DNA of 49,286 nt from an uncultured Blautia sp. (GTDB taxonomy: Bacteria > Bacillota > Clostridia > Lachnospirales > Lachnospiraceae): positions 1 to 49,286 of the forward strand of contig UQHF01000026.1 in the NCBI GenBank assembly GCA_900540785.1, given 5' to 3'. The translations under genes were made by a program, and so were the position numbers. Below are positions 1 to 9,033 of this stretch, in pieces. The notes beneath the pieces were generated by a model, which had not been told where the DNA came from, did no database searches, and was given only the letters and a program-made list of their open reading frames with translations. How positions within the stretch are numbered: the first letter of the stretch is position 1; every line of letters begins with the position of its first letter.

Positions 1-1
1 T

Positions 2-1687
2 TTATTTCAGTCTTGTATTTTTATGTACCTGTGCCAATTCTTTCATTTCTTTTGCGTTTTCCAGAACAGCCGCAGTAATCTCCGCGCCGCCTAAAAGTCT
101 TGCAAGCTCTCTTACCGAATCCTCCTCATTGAGAGGGTGGATCTCAGTGGTTGTCTCGCTTCCCCTTACATGCTTTTCAATTTCAAAATGTGTATCTGCC
201 ATTGCGGCAATCTGCGGAAGATGCGTAATACAGAGAACCTGATGATGATTTCCAATAACTGTCATTTTTTCGGAAACCTTCTGCGCAGTCCGTCCACTGA
301 TCCCGGTATCGATTTCGTCAAAAATGAGCGTCTCCACCTCGTCTCTATCTGCGAGAATCGCCTTTAAGGCGAGCATGATCCTGGAAAGCTCACCGCCTGA
401 TACGATCTGCCCCAGAGGCTTTCTTGTCTCTCCCGGATTTGTGGAAATTTCATATTCCACATCATCAAAGCCATTCGGCGTATAATTTTTTCTCCTGTCA
501 AACCGGATTGCAAAATCCACATCAAGAAAGTTTAAATCTTTTAAACCTTCTATTACTTTTTTCTCAAGCTGTTCCTTATATTCTTGCCTGATTTTTGATA
601 ACTCATACGAAGCTTCTTCCAGTTTCTTTTCTTCCCTCTGCACTTTTTCTTTTGCAGCCTGGAAATATTCCTCGTATTTTCTTAATTTTTCCAGTTTTTC
701 AATCTGTTTGTCTCTGTATGATAAAATCCCGGAAATCTCCTGGCCGTACTTCGCCTTTAAATTGTTGATCAGGTCAAGACGCCGCTCCACCTGATAAAAA
801 CTTTCTTCATCAAATACAAGATCATCCAGATAAGAAGAAAGCTCTCTGTGAAAATCATTTAAAAGACTGTCTGCCTCATTTAAAGTCTGGGAAAGAGATT
901 CCAGTTCTTCATCATACTGAGTTACTTTTGTCATTTCCCGAAGAGCCGTTCCCGTCATATCCCCGGCTCCATTTTCATATCCGGTTATGGTGTGAACGCT
1001 CTGGAGAACCTCCATAATCTTTCTGGCATTGGAAAGCTTTTTATACTGGCGTTCCAGCTCTTCATCTTCCCCTGGAATCAGCGCTGCATTTTCAATCTCC
1101 GTGATTTCAAACTCAAGAAACGCCATCTCCCTGTTTTTCTGTTCTTCATCTATATCGAGAGCGTCCAGTTCTTCCAGACTTTTCCTATACTGCCTGTATT
1201 TTTCTTCCACAAGAGCTTTCTGAGGAAAAATCCGTTCTCTTCCATAAGAATCCAGAATTTCAAGCTGCTTATCCCGATATAAAAGAGACTGATGTTCATG
1301 CTGCCCGTGAATATCAAGAAGACAGGCTGCTGCCGCCTTCATCTGTCCTACGGTACACGTCTCCCCGTTTATTTTGCTGATGCTTCTTCCGTCCATAATC
1401 TTTCTGGAAAGAAGAATCTGCCCTTCCTCCGGATAAAGATCAAGAGCTTCCAGTTTTTTTAAAGCTTTGGGATTTTCCACCTGGAACAAAAGCTCTACAA
1501 GAGCATAATCTGCATTTTCCCGAATCATATTCCGGGAAGTTTTTCCTCCCAGGATCAGCTGCATGGAACCAAGAAGAATTGACTTTCCCGCTCCTGTCTC
1601 TCCTGTTAAAATATTAAGTCCAGGTCCGAATTCTACCTCTGCTTCCTCTATCAGTGCAAGATTTTTTACATGAAGATGAACTAACAT
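2..1687 (-). CDS. recN: DNA repair protein RecN
   Basis: SMC-like ATPase of double-strand-break repair, acting on the nucleoid ahead of RecA. The 561 residues match the normal family length. Seen: Walker A GETGAGKS near residue 30, a long central coiled coil (about 150-370) rich in Glu and Lys, the ABC-type signature VSGGELSR near 430, and Walker B LIFDEIDTGISG near 455. It starts at ATG and its stop codon lies at the very edge of the window, so the gene is complete. It is the last gene visible of the nusB-to-recN run, 15 bases after argR. The argR-recN pairing is typical of Firmicutes. Confidence 0.97.
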   Translation of the reverse strand: MLVHLHVKNLALIEEAEVEFGPGLNILTGETGAGKSILLGSMQLILGGKTSRNMIRENADYALVELLFQVENPKALKKLEALDLYPEEGQILLSRKIMDGRSISKINGETCTVGQMKAAAACLLDIHGQHEHQSLLYRDKQLEILDSYGRERIFPQKALVEEKYRQYRKSLEELDALDIDEEQKNREMAFLEFEITEIENAALIPGEDEELERQYKKLSNARKIMEVLQSVHTITGYENGAGDMTGTALREMTKVTQYDEELESLSQTLNEADSLLNDFHRELSSYLDDLVFDEESFYQVERRLDLINNLKAKYGQEISGILSYRDKQIEKLEKLRKYEEYFQAAKEKVQREEKKLEEASYELSKIRQEYKEQLEKKVIEGLKDLNFLDVDFAIRFDRRKNYTPNGFDDVEYEISTNPGETRKPLGQIVSGGELSRIMLALKAILADRDEVETLIFDEIDTGISGRTAQKVSEKMTVIGNHHQVLCITHLPQIAAMADTHFEIEKHVRGSETTTEIHPLNEEDSVRELARLLGGAEITAAVLENAKEMKELAQVHKNTRLK

Positions 1688-1702
1688 TCTGTCCTCCGTC
1701 TA

Positions 1703-2161
1703 TTAATTCTGTCCGTCCACTATGCTGCGGATTTTTTCTGACACTGCTTCTGCCTGCTCCGATGTTTTTGCCACGCACATAATGGCATCATCTCCGGCAA
1801 TGCACCCCAGAATTTCTTCCCATTTCAGAGCGTCCAGAGCAGTTGCCACGCCCATTGCCATTCCCGGAACGGTTTTTACTACAATAATGTTCTGACCTAC
1901 GTCCACAGAAAGAAGCGCGTCCTGCAATACGCGCGTGTATTTATCCCCCAGCTCCTGAGAATTATCCTGGAGAACAGCGTAGCGGACTTTTCCGTCTTTT
2001 CCTGCCACCTTTGTCATTTTCAGGGCTCTTATATCCCTGGAAACCGTTGCCTGCGTCACCTTAAATCCGGCGTCGTTCAGTCTTGCTGCAAGCTCTTCCT
2101 GGGTATCTATATCGTATTTCTGAATCAGCTCTATAATTTTTTCGTGTCTTGCTACTTTCAC
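1703..2161 (-). CDS. argR: Arginine repressor ArgR
   Basis: Arginine-responsive transcription factor of 152 residues, the usual ArgR/AhrC length. The N-terminal winged helix (about 1-70) includes the recognition region QATVSRDIRALKMTK. The C-terminal oligomerisation and arginine-binding domain (about 80-150) contains the GCIAGDDAIMC segment that normally supplies the Asp residues contacting arginine. The start is GTG, preceded by TAGGAGG at 5 bases spacing. It sits 9 bases after nadK and before recN, so it is probably co-transcribed. No arginine biosynthesis genes are in the window; its targets lie elsewhere. Confidence 0.96.
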   Translation of the reverse strand: MKVARHEKIIELIQKYDIDTQEELAARLNDAGFKVTQATVSRDIRALKMTKVAGKDGKVRYAVLQDNSQELGDKYTRVLQDALLSVDVGQNIIVVKTVPGMAMGVATALDALKWEEILGCIAGDDAIMCVAKTSEQAEAVSEKIRSIVDGQN

Positions 2162-2170
2162 CTTTACCTC

Positions 2171-3031
2171 CTAGCTGTTCTGCATTTTCTGCCTCAGCAC
2201 TTCTACAAAACTCAAGTGATTCAGCTTCAGGATTTTTGTTTTCACAGAAGCCTTCTGTATCACAATTTTATCTCCTGTTACCATAGGAACGACTGCATCT
2301 CCGTCAAAAGAAGCCACTCCTTTTTCACTGTCCTGATGGCGTCCCCTTCCAATCTCCACAGTGATCACATCTTCAGCCGGAAAAATAATGCTTCTTGTAT
2401 TCATAGTGTGGGGAGCAATAGGTGTCATGATCATCATGGAAGCACCTGGAGATACAACAGGACCACCTGCGGAAAGGCTGTAGCCTGTAGAACCGGTAGG
2501 TGTGGAAATGATGATTCCATCTGCATTGTAGGAATTTAAGTATTCTCCGTTTACATAGTTTTTAAAGCTTACTACGCGAAGGTGCCCTTCTCTTCCGATT
2601 ACAATATCATTAAGGGCTATATCTTCTCCCAGAATTTCTTTTCCTCTGTACACAGTCCCTTTGAGCATCATTCGCTCTTCCACCTCATAATCATCTTCCA
2701 TCAGCTTATGAAGAGCCGGGTAGACAGACTGCCTGTCTACCTCTGCAAGAAACCCGAGAGTCCCCAGATTAATTCCAAAAAGAGGGATATTTTTGTGTAC
2801 TACATCCCTTGCTCCCTGAAGCATGGTTCCGTCTCCTCCCAGAACAATAATACACTCCGTATCCTCTGGTATCAGCTCCGGATTTGTATAGTGATAGGAA
2901 TCCCCCTTTTTTTTCTGCTCCTGCTGTACATGACAGATACAGCCGTTTTTCCTTAAATATTCTGCAATCTGCCCTGTTACTTTAAGCTCCTTATCTTTCT
3001 CACTGTTTGTGATAATATAAAACTTGTTCAT
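2171..3031 (-). CDS. nadK: NAD kinase
   Basis: ATP- or polyphosphate-dependent phosphorylation of NAD to NADP in the cytoplasm; 286 residues. The hallmark GGDGTML lies near residue 65, followed by the NLGTLGFLAEV segment and the conserved NAD-binding block STPTGSTGYSLSAGGP near 178-193. Start ATG. It lies 11 bases after tlyA and 9 before argR in one tightly packed run, the gene order commonly seen in clostridia. Confidence 0.97.
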   Translation of the reverse strand: MNKFYIITNSEKDKELKVTGQIAEYLRKNGCICHVQQEQKKKGDSYHYTNPELIPEDTECIIVLGGDGTMLQGARDVVHKNIPLFGINLGTLGFLAEVDRQSVYPALHKLMEDDYEVEERMMLKGTVYRGKEILGEDIALNDIVIGREGHLRVVSFKNYVNGEYLNSYNADGIIISTPTGSTGYSLSAGGPVVSPGASMMIMTPIAPHTMNTRSIIFPAEDVITVEIGRGRHQDSEKGVASFDGDAVVPMVTGDKIVIQKASVKTKILKLNHLSFVEVLRQKMQNS

Positions 3032-3042
3032 AACACTTTCCT

Positions 3043-3852
3043 TCAGTCCAGTTCCCCGTGAGCCTCTGCCACTACCTTATCCACCAGCTCTTCCAGATTT
3101 TCCGAAATCTCTGTTCCCTCCGGGCGTTTCTTTAAATGGAGAAGATACTCGATATTTCCTTCCGGTCCCTTAATCGGAGAAAAAGAAAGATGACATGGCT
3201 CCAGAAAAATACTGACAGCATAATCTCTGACTTTTTCGATGACCTCTTTGTGGACCGCAGGGTCACGAACGACTCCTTTTTTTCCGACCTTCTCTCTGCC
3301 TGCCTCAAACTGTGGTTTGATAAGACATACAATTTCTCCGTCTTCTGTCAGAAGATTTCTCACAGGAAGCAGCACCTTTGTAAGGGAAATAAAAGAAACA
3401 TCAATCGATGAAAACGCCGCAGGCTCCTGTATATCCTCAGGCAGCACGTAACGGATATTTGTTTTTTCCATGCAGACTACTCTCGGATCATTTCGAAGCT
3501 TCCAGTCAAGCTGTCCATATCCCACATCAATGGAATAAACTTTCACTGCTCCGTTTTGAAGCATACAGTCTGTAAATCCTCCTGTGGAAGCTCCCACATC
3601 CATGCATACTTTTTCCGAAAGGCTCACATCAAAATTTTTCATTGCCTTTTCCAGCTTTAAACCGCCTCTGCTCACATAGGGAAGGGTATTCCCTCTTACC
3701 TCTACTTTTGCAGTTTCCGCGAACATGGAGCCGGCCTTATCTTCTTTCTGTCCGTCCACATAGACGTCCCCGGACATAATATAAGCTTTTGCCTTTTCTC
3801 TGGAAGGAGCAAGCCCCTGCTCCACCAGCATAATATCAAGTCGTTTTTTCAT
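3043..3852 (-). CDS. tlyA: TlyA-family rRNA 2'-O-methyltransferase
   Basis: Predicted SAM-dependent methyltransferase that 2'-O-methylates ribosomal RNA; clostridial members are annotated TlyA or YqxC. 269 residues: an N-terminal S4 RNA-binding domain (about 1-60), then an FtsJ-like Rossmann domain with SAM motif DVGASTGGFTDCML near residue 80 and a conserved CLIKPQFEAGR block near 177. The hemolysin name found in older records is historical. Start ATG, 11 bases downstream of dxs, same operon. Whether it modifies 16S, 23S or both cannot be read from the sequence. Confidence 0.94.
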   Translation of the reverse strand: MKKRLDIMLVEQGLAPSREKAKAYIMSGDVYVDGQKEDKAGSMFAETAKVEVRGNTLPYVSRGGLKLEKAMKNFDVSLSEKVCMDVGASTGGFTDCMLQNGAVKVYSIDVGYGQLDWKLRNDPRVVCMEKTNIRYVLPEDIQEPAAFSSIDVSFISLTKVLLPVRNLLTEDGEIVCLIKPQFEAGREKVGKKGVVRDPAVHKEVIEKVRDYAVSIFLEPCHLSFSPIKGPEGNIEYLLHLKKRPEGTEISENLEELVDKVVAEAHGELD

Positions 3853-3863
3853 GATCTTCCTCT

Positions 3864-5738
3864 TTATCTATTCTTGTCTTCCAGGGCTGCTGCAACTGTT
3901 TCTGCAATTTCCACGGAAGACAGTCCGATTTTTGCCCGAAGGCTGTCAATTTTACCTTGTTCCACAAAACGATCCCAGATTGCAAGATTCATCACTCTTA
4001 CCTCCGGCTGACAAGCCTCCATATAGGCAGATACATGCTCTCCCAAACCGCCGTTTTTTACATTTTCCTCCACTGTCACAAAAAGACTGTGCGTCTTCGC
4101 CAGTGTATCAAGCAGATCTGTATCAAGAGGTTTCACAAACCTGACATTGACAAAGGTCGGATTGATTCCCCAGCTTTTCAGCGTATCATACGCTTCTTTG
4201 CATGCGGAAACCATACTTCCCACTGCCAGGATCGCCACATCTTTTCCTTCATAGAGAACTTCGCTTTTTCCCACTTCTACAGGCTGCCGAAATTCAGAAA
4301 GCCCTGTATACGCCGTTCCCTTCGGATAGCGTATGGCACAGGGACCATCAAAGTCCAGCACTGCTGTTCGCAACATTTCCTGAAGCTCCCAGTCGTTTTT
4401 TGGCGCCATGACTGTGAGATTTGGAATCATGCTCAAATACGAAAAATCAAAACAGCCCTGATGCGTCTCGCCGTCTGCCCCCACAAGTCCTGCCCTGTCA
4501 ATGGCAAATACCACATGAAGCTTTTGCATGCACACATCATGAAGGATCTGATCCACTGCTCTCTGAAGGAAGGAGGAATAAATGGCAACCACAGGGATCA
4601 TTCCTCCAAGAGCCAGTCCTGCTGCAAAGGTCACCGCATGTTCTTCCGCAATACCCACGTCAAAAAAGCGTTCCGGAAAACTTCTTCCAAATGCCTTCAA
4701 TCCTGTGCCCTCCGGCATTGCCGCCGTAATTGCCGCAACACGCCTGTTTTCTTTTCCAAGGCTGCACATTGCTTTCGAAAAAACATCTGTGTAATTCAGC
4801 TTTTCTTTTGTCTCCAGAAACTTCCCTGTTTGTATGTCAAAAGGCCCTGTTCCATGAAAACGTGCCGGGTGACTGCATGCCGGAATGTATCCGTGTCCTT
4901 TCTCTGTCAGAACATGGACAAGAACCGGTCCTTCCACACGCTTCGCTTCATTGAAGAGTTTCATCATCTGACGCATATTGTGTCCGTCCACAGGCCCCAG
5001 ATACGTAAGACCCATATTTTCAAACAACATACCCGGAATAATAAGCTGCTTGATACTGCTTTTTGTCTTTCTCATGGTATCTACAACAGCCGTTCCAATC
5101 CCAGGAATCTTTTTCAGAGCCTTTGTTGCGTTGATCTTCATTCCTGTATAAGCCTCTGCTGTACGAAGAGCGCTTAAATAAGAAGACATGCCTCCTACGT
5201 TCTTGGAGATGGACATATTATTATCATTTAAAACAATAATAAAATTTGTTTTAAGTTCCGCTGCATTATTCATTGCCTCGTATGCCATTCCTCCGGTAAG
5301 AGCCCCGTCTCCGATTACAGAGACAACATGGTGCTTCTGTCCCAGAATGTCTCTTGCGCGCACATAGCCAAGACCTGCGGAAATGGAGGTGGAGCTGTGT
5401 CCTGTATCAAAAGAATCACAGGCACTTTCTTCCCGTTTCGGAAATCCGCTTAAACCGCCTTCCTTTCGAAGGGTCTTAAATTCTTCTTTTCTGCCTGTCA
5501 GAATCTTATGCGTGTATGCCTGATGGCCTACGTCCCAGATCAGCTTGTCCTCCGGAAAATCAAGAACATTATGAAGCGCAAGGGTAAGCTCCACCACTCC
5601 CAGATTCGAGGCGAGATGTCCTCCTGTTTCACTTACAGATTCCAATAGAAAATTTCGGATTTCCTCTGCAAGCTGAGGAAAATCTGCCAATGCGATTTTG
5701 TGAATATCATTTGGCTTTTTTATTTTATCCAGAATCAT
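3864..5738 (-). CDS. dxs: 1-deoxy-D-xylulose-5-phosphate synthase
   Basis: Thiamine-diphosphate enzyme condensing pyruvate and glyceraldehyde 3-phosphate, the first step of the MEP isoprenoid route. 624 residues, full length. Seen: N-terminal HLASNLGVVELTLALH, the TPP-binding GDGALTGGMAYEAMN near 150, and the pyrimidine-domain segment DRAGLVGADGETHQG near 415. Start ATG. The preceding gene is the polyprenyl synthase ispA, so the operon couples supply of isoprenoid precursor with chain elongation. Confidence 0.97.
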   Translation of the reverse strand: MILDKIKKPNDIHKIALADFPQLAEEIRNFLLESVSETGGHLASNLGVVELTLALHNVLDFPEDKLIWDVGHQAYTHKILTGRKEEFKTLRKEGGLSGFPKREESACDSFDTGHSSTSISAGLGYVRARDILGQKHHVVSVIGDGALTGGMAYEAMNNAAELKTNFIIVLNDNNMSISKNVGGMSSYLSALRTAEAYTGMKINATKALKKIPGIGTAVVDTMRKTKSSIKQLIIPGMLFENMGLTYLGPVDGHNMRQMMKLFNEAKRVEGPVLVHVLTEKGHGYIPACSHPARFHGTGPFDIQTGKFLETKEKLNYTDVFSKAMCSLGKENRRVAAITAAMPEGTGLKAFGRSFPERFFDVGIAEEHAVTFAAGLALGGMIPVVAIYSSFLQRAVDQILHDVCMQKLHVVFAIDRAGLVGADGETHQGCFDFSYLSMIPNLTVMAPKNDWELQEMLRTAVLDFDGPCAIRYPKGTAYTGLSEFRQPVEVGKSEVLYEGKDVAILAVGSMVSACKEAYDTLKSWGINPTFVNVRFVKPLDTDLLDTLAKTHSLFVTVEENVKNGGLGEHVSAYMEACQPEVRVMNLAIWDRFVEQGKIDSLRAKIGLSSVEIAETVAAALEDKNR

Positions 5739-5751
5739 TTGTATCCTTCTT

Positions 5752-6639
5752 TCACTTCCTGCGGCTTACAAGCTCCTGAATCAGCGTACACAGGAATTCA
5801 TTTTTTTGACGAAGCCCGCAGATAAGGAACACCGCCTCCTCCGAAAGCTTCTTGACCTGCCTGGACGCTTCCTGAATCCCAAACAGGCTTACATACGTTA
5901 CTTTATTGTTTTTTTCATCGCTGTGGACTGGTTTGCCCAGTTCCTCCTCCGTGCTTGTGACATCAAGAATATCGTCCTGGATCTGAAACGCAAGACCGAT
6001 TTTTCCAGCTGCCGCACCGATGATTTCCACTTCTTTTTCTTCTGCTCCTGCAAGAATCGCCCCTGTCATCATAGCGGCTTCGATAAGAGCGGAAGTTTTG
6101 TTTCTGTAAATATAATCCAGCATTTCTTTTGTAAGAGGCTTTCCGTCATTTTCCACATCTACACTCTGACCGCCCAGCATTCCATAAATACCTGTCTTAT
6201 TCGCCATCAGAGTCAGAGCTTTTATAACGCGTTCCTTCTCCTCCGTGAGAGCAAACGCCTGAAGCATGACCTCGTAAGCGTAATTTAAAAGAGACGCTCC
6301 GCTTAAAACGCCCATCGCCTCTCCGTATACTTTATGTGTAGTAAGACGTCCTCTTCTGTAATCGTCATTATCAATGGCAGGAAGATCATCGTGGATCAGG
6401 GAATGGGTATGTATCATTTCCATGCCCGCCATAAAAGGCTCGATCACTTTTTCCTTTCCGCCAAACAGACGATACGTTTCTTCCATAAGCAGAGGCCGCA
6501 GACGCTTCCCCCCTGCAAGCATACTGTAATTCATTGCCTGCGCCATATTTTTCGCAAAGCCTTTTTCTTCCGGAAGATACTTTCTTATCACTTCCTCTGC
6601 TCTGCCTGTCTTTTCTTTTAATTTATCTTGAAAATTCAC
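5752..6639 (-). CDS. ispA: Polyprenyl (farnesyl/geranyl) diphosphate synthase
   Basis: Trans-prenyl transferase building C15 (possibly C10 or C20) isoprenoid diphosphates. First aspartate-rich motif in LIHDDLPAIDNDD, second in FQIQDDILD, with KxxAL-type spacing between. I place the start at the GTG giving VNFQDKLKEK: family proteins usually begin MNF, and a GGGA lies 6 bases upstream. An in-frame ATG at 6657 would add six residues. Either way the 5' end lies inside the 3' end of xseB (17 bases with the GTG), indicating translational coupling. About 295 residues, normal for the family. Confidence 0.94.
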   Translation of the reverse strand: MNFQDKLKEKTGRAEEVIRKYLPEEKGFAKNMAQAMNYSMLAGGKRLRPLLMEETYRLFGGKEKVIEPFMAGMEMIHTHSLIHDDLPAIDNDDYRRGRLTTHKVYGEAMGVLSGASLLNYAYEVMLQAFALTEEKERVIKALTLMANKTGIYGMLGGQSVDVENDGKPLTKEMLDYIYRNKTSALIEAAMMTGAILAGAEEKEVEIIGAAAGKIGLAFQIQDDILDVTSTEEELGKPVHSDEKNNKVTYVSLFGIQEASRQVKKLSEEAVFLICGLRQKNEFLCTLIQELVSRRK

Positions 6640-6841
6640 AGAATGTCCCATCCTCATTTATCTGCAGCATCTTTTTCTCCACCGTATCCAGCTTTTCACT
6701 GCAGTATTTTAAAAGCTCCATGCCTTCCTGATAAAGACGGAAAGAATCTTCCAGGGAAGTTTCTCTGTCCTCCAGACGCTCTACTAAAACGTCCAGTTCC
6801 TCAAATACTTCCTTTATGGTTTTTTCGTTGTTATCTGCCAT
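6623..6841 (-). CDS. xseB: Exodeoxyribonuclease VII small subunit
   Basis: Small subunit of exonuclease VII, which degrades single-stranded DNA to oligonucleotides. 72 residues, typical size, with the family pattern FEELDVLVERLEDRETSLEDSFRLYQEGMELL (two helices; only its key residues matter: LE near 24 and LYQEGM near 40). Start ATG overlaps the end of xseA by 11 bases; its own end overlaps ispA. Order xseA-xseB-ispA is conserved in Firmicutes. Confidence 0.95.
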   Translation of the reverse strand: MADNNEKTIKEVFEELDVLVERLEDRETSLEDSFRLYQEGMELLKYCSEKLDTVEKKMLQINEDGTFCEFSR

Positions 6842-8048
6842 ATTGTTCTGTTTCCTTCCTGATACTGCTAACCTCAGTCTCTATTGTTCCATCTGTCACA
6901 GAGATAAAAAGTCTGTCCTTTTCCTTTATTCCGGCTATACTTGTAACTGTTTTTCCCTTCTCATCCGCCACATAGGAATATCCCTGATTGAGCTTCTTTA
7001 AAGGGGAGAGCCCCGAAAACCGTTCCAGATAAACAGACAGTCTCTGTCTTTCTTCTTTTATCTTCAGGTTCATTGCCGTTTCCACAGCTTCCTCCAGAGA
7101 AAGGAGCCTCTGTCTGTCTTCTCTTAACCGGTTCTGGGGACTGACATAGGAAAGCTTTGTCTGGTAGCCTGAAAGCCTTTCCCGGAAAAGCTCTGTTTTT
7201 CCCCACATGGCACGATGCAGCCGCTCCCTTAAGGAACCGGCTGCCTCTAACACACTTCTGTAATCATACACAGCCAGCTCTGCTGCCGCCGATGGTGTAG
7301 GAGCGCGCAGATCTGCCACAAAATCTGCGATCGTAAAATCCGTCTCATGGCCAACTGCAGAAATCACAGGAGTTCTGCACTCAAAAATCGCGCGCGCTAC
7401 GATTTCTTCATTAAACGCCCACAAATCTTCAATGGAACCGCCACCTCTTCCTGCAATGATCACATCTACACCGGCCTCATCAATCATCCGGATTCCCTTC
7501 GCCACACTTTCTGCCGCTCCTTCTCCCTGAACAAGAGCAGGATAAAGAATAATCTGCAGATAGGGATTTCTCCGAAGAGATACATTCCGTATATCCTGAA
7601 CAGCAGCTCCTGTTGGAGCCGTGACAACGCCCAGCTTTCGTACAAAAGGAGGAATGGGCTGTTTGTACTCCTGTGCAAACATTCCCATCTCTTCCAGTTC
7701 CTGTTTCAGAGCCAGAAATCTTTCATAAAGATCTCCCGCCCCCTCCAGGGTGATCTCTTTTGCGTAAAGCTGGTATCGCCCGTCTCTCTCGTACACATCT
7801 ACCGTTCCGCCAACAACTACCTTGTCTCCGTCTTTCATAGGAAACCCAAGCCCGCGCCTCTGTCCTGCAAACATGACACAGCTTATGGTTCCGGTCTCAT
7901 CTTTCAGCGAAAAATAAATATGTCCGCTTGTATGATATTTACAGTTGGATACTTCTCCTTTTACATACACCTTCTGCAAAAAGAAGTCCTGGGTAAACAT
8001 ATTTTTTACATACCGGTTTACCTGACCTACAGAATATACATTTTTCAT
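6831..8048 (-). CDS. xseA: Exodeoxyribonuclease VII large subunit
   Basis: Catalytic subunit of exonuclease VII. 405 residues. N-terminal OB fold (about 1-100, with YVKGEVSN and SLKDETGTISCVMF), then the catalytic domain with GRGGGSIEDLWAFN near 190, HETDFTIADFVADLRAPTPSAAAE near 228 and a coiled-coil tail region (about 270-340), then LNQGYSYV near the C-terminus. Start ATG overlaps the nusB stop in an ATGA (4 bases), so translation is coupled. Confidence 0.96.
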   Translation of the reverse strand: MKNVYSVGQVNRYVKNMFTQDFFLQKVYVKGEVSNCKYHTSGHIYFSLKDETGTISCVMFAGQRRGLGFPMKDGDKVVVGGTVDVYERDGRYQLYAKEITLEGAGDLYERFLALKQELEEMGMFAQEYKQPIPPFVRKLGVVTAPTGAAVQDIRNVSLRRNPYLQIILYPALVQGEGAAESVAKGIRMIDEAGVDVIIAGRGGGSIEDLWAFNEEIVARAIFECRTPVISAVGHETDFTIADFVADLRAPTPSAAAELAVYDYRSVLEAAGSLRERLHRAMWGKTELFRERLSGYQTKLSYVSPQNRLREDRQRLLSLEEAVETAMNLKIKEERQRLSVYLERFSGLSPLKKLNQGYSYVADEKGKTVTSIAGIKEKDRLFISVTDGTIETEVSSIRKETEQYGR

Positions 8049-8497
8049 GCTTCTGATTCCACATTCTCCGTCTGCTTTTCTTCTGAATCTGTCTCTTTCA
8101 TAGACGCGATCTTTCCGAGGATTCCGTTTACAAAAGATCCGGATGTATCGCCTCCGAAACGTTTTGCAAGCTCTACTGCCTCATTAATGGCAACTCCCAC
8201 CGGAACCTTTTCATCGTACTTCATCTCATACACTGCAAGACGAAGGGCAGTAAGGTCCACACGGCTCATTCTCTTTGTCTTCCATCCCTTACTTGTCTCA
8301 TTTAAAAGCGTATCGATCTCTTCTGTATGAGAAAGGACCTGACGGTACTTTTCCTGAATCTTCTCCTGTGCTTCCCCGGAAACTTCCTCAATTCCTTCCA
8401 GATACATGGAAAGCTGCTCCGGCATTTCCTCCTGTGTATTAAATTCTGTCATAAACAACAGTTTAAAAACGTGCTCTCTTAAATCTCTCTGTCGCAT
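8045..8497 (-). CDS. nusB: Transcription antitermination factor NusB
   Basis: NusB-fold RNA-binding protein that with NusE binds boxA of rRNA transcripts. 150 residues, all-helical, with N-terminal RDLREHVFKLLFMTEFN and C-terminal PVGVAINEAVELAKRFGGDTSGSFVNGIL, both typical; the latter spans about residues 95-123. Start ATG preceded by AGGAGG at 8 bases. It heads the run through recN; a terminator-like hairpin separates it from the upstream Asp23 gene, so the run is fed by partial read-through or an unseen promoter. Confidence 0.95.
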   Translation of the reverse strand: MRQRDLREHVFKLLFMTEFNTQEEMPEQLSMYLEGIEEVSGEAQEKIQEKYRQVLSHTEEIDTLLNETSKGWKTKRMSRVDLTALRLAVYEMKYDEKVPVGVAINEAVELAKRFGGDTSGSFVNGILGKIASMKETDSEEKQTENVESEA

Positions 8498-8530
8498 TGT
8501 ATCCTCCTGTCCCTGCTTCTCTTATAGTAA

Positions 8531-8557
8531 AAAAAGGAAAGAATTACTTTCCTTTTT
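8531..8557 (-). terminator. Rho-independent terminator overlapping the asp23 stop codon
   Basis: On the minus strand AAAAAGGAAAG pairs with CTTTCCTTTTT across a 5-base loop that contains the TAA stop of the Asp23 gene; the right arm merges into a run of T. The stem is built from the last Lys-Gly-Lys codons. It would separate the Asp23 transcript from nusB, which starts only 34 bases further on. Confidence 0.6.
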
Positions 8558-8930
8558 CTTTCTCCATATCAACACTGGCAATGTGGATATTTACATCTGC
8601 CACTTCCAGTCCTGTCATATTTTCGATTGATGTCTTCACGCGTTCCTGAACCGTTCTGCTTGTCTCAAGAACGTTTTTCCCATACTCGATATTAAGAGAA
8701 AGGTCTACGGTTACCACGCCTTCCAGCACAGTTACCTTCACGCCTCTTGACAGACTCTTCATGCCGAGCTTGCTTACCAGCTCGTTTGTAATGTTTCCTG
8801 CCATAGAAGCGACACCTTCCACCTCTGTTGCGGCAAGTCCTGCAATGATGGCAACCACCTCATCTGCAATGTGAACTTCTCCTACCTTGCCTAAATCCTG
8901 TATTTTATATGTTGTCCTTTTTTCCGCCAT
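8544..8930 (-). CDS. Asp23/Gls24 family envelope stress protein
   Basis: 128-residue Asp23 (YloU/YqhY-type) protein. Gene order next to nusB matches YqhY, which in Bacillus influences acetyl-CoA carboxylase and fatty acid supply; that role is only inferred here. Seen: GEVHIADEVVAIIAGLAATEVEGVASM near the N-terminus and VTVDLSLNIEYGKN near 75; no signal peptide or membrane segment, so cytoplasmic. Start ATG with AGGAGGG upstream. An extended -10 promoter lies about 70 bases upstream and a terminator overlaps its stop codon, so it may be monocistronic with read-through into nusB. Confidence 0.92.
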   Translation of the reverse strand: MAEKRTTYKIQDLGKVGEVHIADEVVAIIAGLAATEVEGVASMAGNITNELVSKLGMKSLSRGVKVTVLEGVVTVDLSLNIEYGKNVLETSRTVQERVKTSIENMTGLEVADVNIHIASVDMEKEKGK

Positions 8931-9001
8931 AATAAGCCCTCCTGAGAATTATATTCTCCGCCTGTTCTGTGCGAAGCAGTCTCTTCTGAATAATTATTTA
9001 T

Positions 9002-9010
9002 ATTATACCA
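9002..9010 (-). promoter_or_regulatory. Extended -10 promoter for the Asp23 gene
   Basis: Minus strand reads TGGTATAAT, a perfect extended -10 (TGn-TATAAT), about 70 bases before the Asp23 ATG. The -35 region is poor, as is common with extended -10 promoters. The leader also contains a short GAGAAT/ATTCTC hairpin just before the ribosome binding site. Confidence 0.5.
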
Positions 9011-9033
9011 AATTATCCAACAAAATAAAAGGG

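Noticed and set aside
3957..5177. 406-codon open frame on the plus strand opposite dxs
   Set aside because: Fully antisense to an intact, highly conserved gene; composition is Cys/His-rich shadow sequence with no recognisable domain or ribosome binding site.
7347..8330. 327-codon open frame on the plus strand opposite xseA and nusB
   Set aside because: Antisense shadow of two conserved genes; no family features.
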